NCBI GenBank assembly: GCA_021820805.1
Contig: JAKADF010000113.1
Location: 1 to 8,738, forward strand
Direction: 5' to 3'
From: Bacillota bacterium
GTDB taxonomy: Bacteria > Bacillota > Bacilli > Alicyclobacillales > Alicyclobacillaceae
DNA length: 8,738 bases
Shown: piece after piece, positions 6,330 to 8,738 of the stretch
Layout of the letters: each line of letters opens with the position of its first letter
How positions within the stretch are numbered: the stretch's first letter is position 1
Notes under the pieces: generated by a model
Seen by the model: only the letters and a program-made list of their open reading frames with translations
What the model was told of the DNA's origin: nothing
Databases searched by the model: none
Position numbers and translations under genes: made by a program

Positions 6330-6402
6330 AAAAAAACTCCACTGGTGCTTAAGGTGATAAAGGAGCTTAAGAGCCTTAGGATTCTTAAGTTCCTTAGGCT
6401 CT
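6330..6402 (-). terminator. Structured region with T-run after the DAHP synthase gene
   Basis: On the minus strand, 30 bases past the stop, AGAGCCTAAGGA (6402-6391) and TCCTAAGGCTCT (6381-6370) form a 12-base stem with one mismatch and a nine-base loop. About 30 bases on, GTGGAG is followed by seven T (6336-6330). CTTAAG occurs three times and allows competing stems. Termination is likely, but the hairpin immediately before the T-run (CTC/GAG plus CAC/GTG) is weak, so which stem is used is unclear. Confidence 0.5.
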
Positions 6403-6431
6403 CATGGTGCTTTCATGAATTTCATGCTGTA

Positions 6432-7445
6432 TCAGGCTTGCACAACTGCGCGCCGTTCTTCCACTTCAATATGACTCATAAGGTCTGCAAACTGCTCCGG
6501 AGTTAACGACTGCTGCCCATCTGAGACGGCACGTTCCGGTCTAGGGTGAACTTCAATGATTAAACCATCTGCTCCTGCTGCAATGGCTGCCATGCTCATT
6601 GCCGAAACATAGCGGGCAACACCGATGCCATGACTTGGATCGACGATGATTGGAAGATGACTTAAATCCTTTACGACGGGAACTGCATTGAGATCAAGGG
6701 TGTTTCGAGTGTATTTTTCAAATGTTCGAATGCCGCGTTCACAGAGAATTACATTTGGATTTCCAGCGCTCAAAATGTACTCAGCTGACATGAGCCACTC
6801 TTCAATCGTCGCGGACATCCCGCGCTTTAGTAATACAGGTTTATTCGTTTTTCCTAGTTCCTTGAGCAGATGATAGTTTTGCATATTCCGTGCTCCGACC
6901 TGTAAAACGTCAACATAGTCGCAGACCATTGATAAATTAATCGGATCCAACACCTCTGAAACAATTCTGAGGCCCGTTTGTCTGCGCGCTTCTGCCAAGA
7001 GTTTCAGCCCTTCTTCCTCAAGCCCTTGGAATGAATACGGGGAACTGCGCGGTTTGAATGCTCCTCCTCGTAACAAATGTGCACCTGCAGCTTTCACCTT
7101 TCGCGCAGCTTCTAGAATTTGATCTAGACTTTCAACCGCACAAGGTCCCGCAATCACAACCGGCTTATCCCCTCCAATAGCCACATTTCCAATATTTACA
7201 ACAGTCGATTTTGGATGAAACGCACGGCTTGCAAGCTTGAATGGGTGCTTAACCGTGACAACCTTAGCTACTCCGACCATGCTTGTGATCTTTTTCTCTG
7301 ACAAAACACTTTTGTCACCAATGACGCCGATGATGATATACCCTGAGTCTTCTGCAATGTGGGCAATAAGTCCCATCCTTTCAACATAAGCAACAACGCT
7401 CTGAACTTGTTCACGCAAAGCTCGCTTTTCCATGAGAATAATCAT
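6432..7445 (-). CDS. aroF: 3-deoxy-7-phosphoheptulonate (DAHP) synthase with N-terminal ferredoxin-like domain
   Basis: A 337-residue enzyme joining phosphoenolpyruvate and erythrose 4-phosphate, the first committed step of the shikimate pathway. Residues 1-75 form the ferredoxin-like regulatory domain seen in Thermotoga-type DAHP synthases ([13 protein letters not shown]). The TIM-barrel follows: GPCAVES at 100-106 with metal Cys102, RGGAFKPR at 126-133, QVGARNMQN at 182-190, LLKRGM at 205-210, ERGIRT at 236-241, DPSHGIG at 269-275 with metal His272, and [15 protein letters not shown] at 296-310 with metal Glu298 and Asp309. All expected active-site residues are present. ATG at 7445 has AGGAGGAG five bases upstream; a longer frame from 7526 would run through the T-box terminator and is rejected. 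No chorismate mutase domain is fused, unlike Bacillus AroA. Two T-box leaders precede it, implying control by uncharged tRNA(Phe). Symbol aroF is used in the common annotation sense. Confidence 0.95.
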   Translation of the reverse strand: MIILMEKRALREQVQSVVAYVERMGLIAHIAEDSGYIIIGVIGDKSVLSEKKITSMVGVAKVVTVKHPFKLASRAFHPKSTVVNIGNVAIGGDKPVVIAGPCAVESLDQILEAARKVKAAGAHLLRGGAFKPRSSPYSFQGLEEEGLKLLAEARRQTGLRIVSEVLDPINLSMVCDYVDVLQVGARNMQNYHLLKELGKTNKPVLLKRGMSATIEEWLMSAEYILSAGNPNVILCERGIRTFEKYTRNTLDLNAVPVVKDLSHLPIIVDPSHGIGVARYVSAMSMAAIAAGADGLIIEVHPRPERAVSDGQQSLTPEQFADLMSHIEVEERRAVVQA

Positions 7446-7510
7446 TTCTTCTCCTCCTCTTATTGTTATAGCTCCGGCTCGCTGATGTGCGAATATTCGG
7501 TATAAACAGG

Positions 7511-7757
7511 AAAAACCCCATCCCATACAGGGACGAGGTTTTCTCGCGGTACCACCCTAATAAAAGGCATGACGCCTTTCACCTTACTTTTCTTAACGAA
7601 AACGTTGGTACGTTTCCGGCTAAGACTACTGGCCCATATTTACAATCGGGCGTTCACCTCGCAGCTCCAGAGTGAACTTCAGCTTTTTCGTCAGTCCGGT
7701 TTCCACCAACCACCGGCTCTCTTGACTGAGTAAAAAAGCTTACTCTCTCCATCACAG
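7511..7757 (-). promoter_or_regulatory. T-box leader, gene-proximal copy (predicted Phe specifier)
   Basis: The 14-base T-box AGGGTGGTACCGCG is exact at 7558-7545. Stem I starts at GATGGAGAGAGTAAGC, its distal part reads AAGAGAGCCGGTGGTTGG with closing CCGG, and the basal helix pairs AGAG with CTCT. On the 3' side of the specifier loop is GAAG-TTC-A, placing UUC (Phe) at 7676-7674, followed by the usual purine. Stem III (AAAGGC/GCCTTT) comes next. The intrinsic terminator at 7542-7511 pairs AAAACCTCGTCCC with GGGATGGGGTTTT and ends in five T. Uncharged tRNA should stabilise the antiterminator and allow reading into the DAHP synthase gene about 65 bases on. GTT (Val) is the alternative specifier reading but would be followed by C. 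Confidence 0.93.
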
Positions 7758-7783
7758 CTATTTTGCTATTTTATACAATCCAC

Positions 7784-7797
7784 ATTCGCTAACGAAT
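7784..7797. repeat. Short inverted repeat between the two T-box leaders
   Basis: ATTCG-CTAA-CGAAT is a five-pair stem in the 50-base linker between leaders. On the minus strand it is followed by TATAAA at 7772-7767, which looks like a -10 box, but no matching -35 lies at 16-18 bases, so an internal promoter is doubtful. Confidence 0.3.
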
Positions 7798-7806
7798 TTC
7801 AAAAAT

Positions 7807-8055
7807 AAAAAAAACCTCAATCCCTGTAGGGACGAGATTTACTCGCGGTACCACCCTAATAAAAGGCATAACGCCTTTCACCTTACTTTTCTTAACGAAA
7901 ACGTTGGTACGTTTCCGGCTAAGACTACTGACCCATCTATAGCTGGGGGTTCACCTTGCGGCTCCGGAGTGAACTTCGGTTTTCCTTCAGTCCGGTTTGC
8001 ACCATCCACCGGCTCTCTTGACTGAATGGAAGAACTTACTCTCTCCATCACGGCT
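7807..8055 (-). promoter_or_regulatory. T-box leader, promoter-proximal copy (predicted Phe specifier)
   Basis: A second complete T-box, 299 bases from the first at the T-box motif (7857-7844, again AGGGTGGTACCGCG). Stem I begins at GTGATGGAGAGAGTAAG, the distal part reads AAGAGAGCCGGTGGATGG, and the specifier loop reads GAAG-TTC-A with UUC at 7973-7971. The terminator pairs AAATCTCGTCCC with GGGATTGAGGTTT (one bulge) and ends in eight T. It is independent of the first copy: own Stem I, Stem III, antiterminator and terminator. A transcript from the promoter at 8077-8105 must pass both leaders to reach the DAHP synthase gene. Confidence 0.93.
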
Positions 8056-8076
8056 GTCATGTTTAGAGTTTTTATT

Positions 8077-8105
8077 ACAATATTCCATTAAACCCGGTCT
8101 GTCAA
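8077..8105 (-). promoter_or_regulatory. Sigma-A promoter for the tandem T-box / DAHP synthase unit
   Basis: On the minus strand TTGACA (8105-8100), an exact 17-base spacer and TATTGT (8082-8077). The -35 is a perfect match and the -10 matches four of six. Transcription would start near 8070, just before Stem I of the distal T-box. It lies about 40 bases after the stop of the MFS gene, so the DAHP synthase unit is probably transcribed separately from it. Confidence 0.75.
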
Positions 8106-8144
8106 TAGGCAATTTTATAAACCAGCCTAATTTGTGATGACTTT

Positions 8145-8738
8145 TCACGCAGAGCTGCCTCGTTCTACATTTTCCATCGCAAGGGTGCAGATAATACCTG
8201 CGCCTCCAAAAATAGCCCCAACCCACATCACAAATGAAAATGCGTTGAGAAAAGCTGGTGTTGCACCAAATCCTTGACCTGAGAAATAATGAATCAATAT
8301 ATCAAACAGCGATCCGCCAACAGTAATCCCCGCCATCATCCCAATGTAACGAAAACTGGCTAATGTCCCAGAAGCTGCGCCTTGTTTCGGCCGCGACGCA
8401 GCACCCATGATTGCCGAATTGTTCGGCGCTGCAAACGTACCCGTTCCAAGTCCGGCAAGGATGAGCCCAATAATAAGCAACGTGTGCTCACCAACCGCAG
8501 GTGGAATCTTCACCATAATTCCAAACACAATAAGTCCAAGAGTACTGAAAAGCATACCTGACGTTGTTAAGAGGCGAGGCCCAGTTTTGTCTGACAAAGC
8601 ACCCGCAATCGGTGCACAAACTGTCATAACGAGCGGTGTGATAGTCAAATATGTTCCGGTTGCAGAAGCAGAAAAATGAAGAACATGATCAAAATAGAAT
8701 GGTAGAAGAAATAGAGTCAAGAAGAAACATAAATAGTT
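8145..8738 (-). CDS. MFS exporter, DHA2 (EmrB/QacA) type, C-terminal part (5' end outside window)
   Basis: The frame is open from the right edge to a TGA at 8147-8145, giving 197 residues of C-terminal sequence; the upstream codons (NYLCFF) are also hydrophobic, so the gene continues past the edge. About five to six membrane helices are visible. GALSDKTGPRLL is the MFS motif-A loop of the C-terminal half. GLGTGTFAAPNNSAIMG and GAASGTLASFRYIGMMAG match the DHA2 drug:H+ antiporter pattern. Such proteins export drugs, dyes or metabolites using the proton gradient; the substrate cannot be told from this part. No strong terminator is visible in the 40 bases before the next promoter. Confidence 0.88.
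   Translation of the reverse strand, partial: NYLCFFLTLFLLPFYFDHVLHFSASATGTYLTITPLVMTVCAPIAGALSDKTGPRLLTTSGMLFSTLGLIVFGIMVKIPPAVGEHTLLIIGLILAGLGTGTFAAPNNSAIMGAASRPKQGAASGTLASFRYIGMMAGITVGGSLFDILIHYFSGQGFGATPAFLNAFSFVMWVGAIFGGAGIICTLAMENVERGSSA

Noticed and set aside
6177..6506. 109-codon plus-strand frame across the prfC/DAHP synthase gap
   Set aside because: It overlaps both genes in antisense and reads the repeat-rich intergenic DNA; composition is unlike a protein.
7446..7526. N-terminal extension of the DAHP synthase frame to 7526
   Set aside because: It would translate the T-box terminator region; the ATG at 7445 has a strong AGGAGGAG and starts exactly where the ferredoxin-like domain begins.
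7878..8226. Open frames of 60 and 79 codons on the minus strand
   Set aside because: They lie on T-box leader structure and the MFS gene end in another frame, with no ribosome site or family resemblance.

Overview
The window looks like the chromosome of a spore-forming member of the Bacilli. The signs are strong AGGAGG-type ribosome binding sites with frequent GTG/TTG starts, T-box tRNA-sensing leaders, a tiny YjcZ-type membrane protein (typical of endospore formers), and a three-gene pntAA-pntAB-pntB transhydrogenase. An Alicyclobacillus-like relative is a guess from this mix; the sequence alone does not settle the genus.

Layout, left to right. Bases 1-202 (minus strand) hold the start of an unrecognised gene cut by the window edge and, before it in the same direction, a 33-residue YjcZ-like microprotein too short for ordinary ORF lists. 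Bases 463-1133 (plus strand) hold a two-gene module: a lone peptidoglycan-binding domain of 71 residues and an LLH-type phage-like holin. This resembles a prophage lysis cassette without its enzyme. A strong hairpin at 1283-1311 lies between the converging holin and pntB genes. Bases 1353-4223 (minus) are a tight operon for proton-translocating NAD(P) transhydrogenase. Its upstream region carries a perfect 16-bp palindrome containing TTGAT-N4-ATCAA, the textbook FNR half-site arrangement.

Bases 4224-4652 have no gene but are rich in repeats: the palindrome, a perfect 9-bp inverted repeat, two 28-bp identical direct repeats 53 bp apart, and a triple 8-bp repeat. Next, all on the minus strand, come prfC (release factor 3, 4653-6245), a CTTAAG/CCTTAGG-rich structured intergenic segment, and a DAHP synthase with an N-terminal ferredoxin-like regulatory domain (6432-7445). 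Upstream of it lie two complete T-box leaders in tandem (about 7511-7757 and 7807-8055) with a good sigma-A promoter in front of the distal one. The right edge holds the C-terminal part of a DHA2-type MFS exporter.

Main biological story: the first enzyme of aromatic amino acid synthesis appears to be gated by two successive T-box attenuators, both with a UUC (Phe) specifier. It may also be feedback-controlled through its N-terminal domain. The transhydrogenase operon would balance NADPH/NADH. The holin/peptidoglycan-binding pair and the intergenic repeats are the least explained parts.
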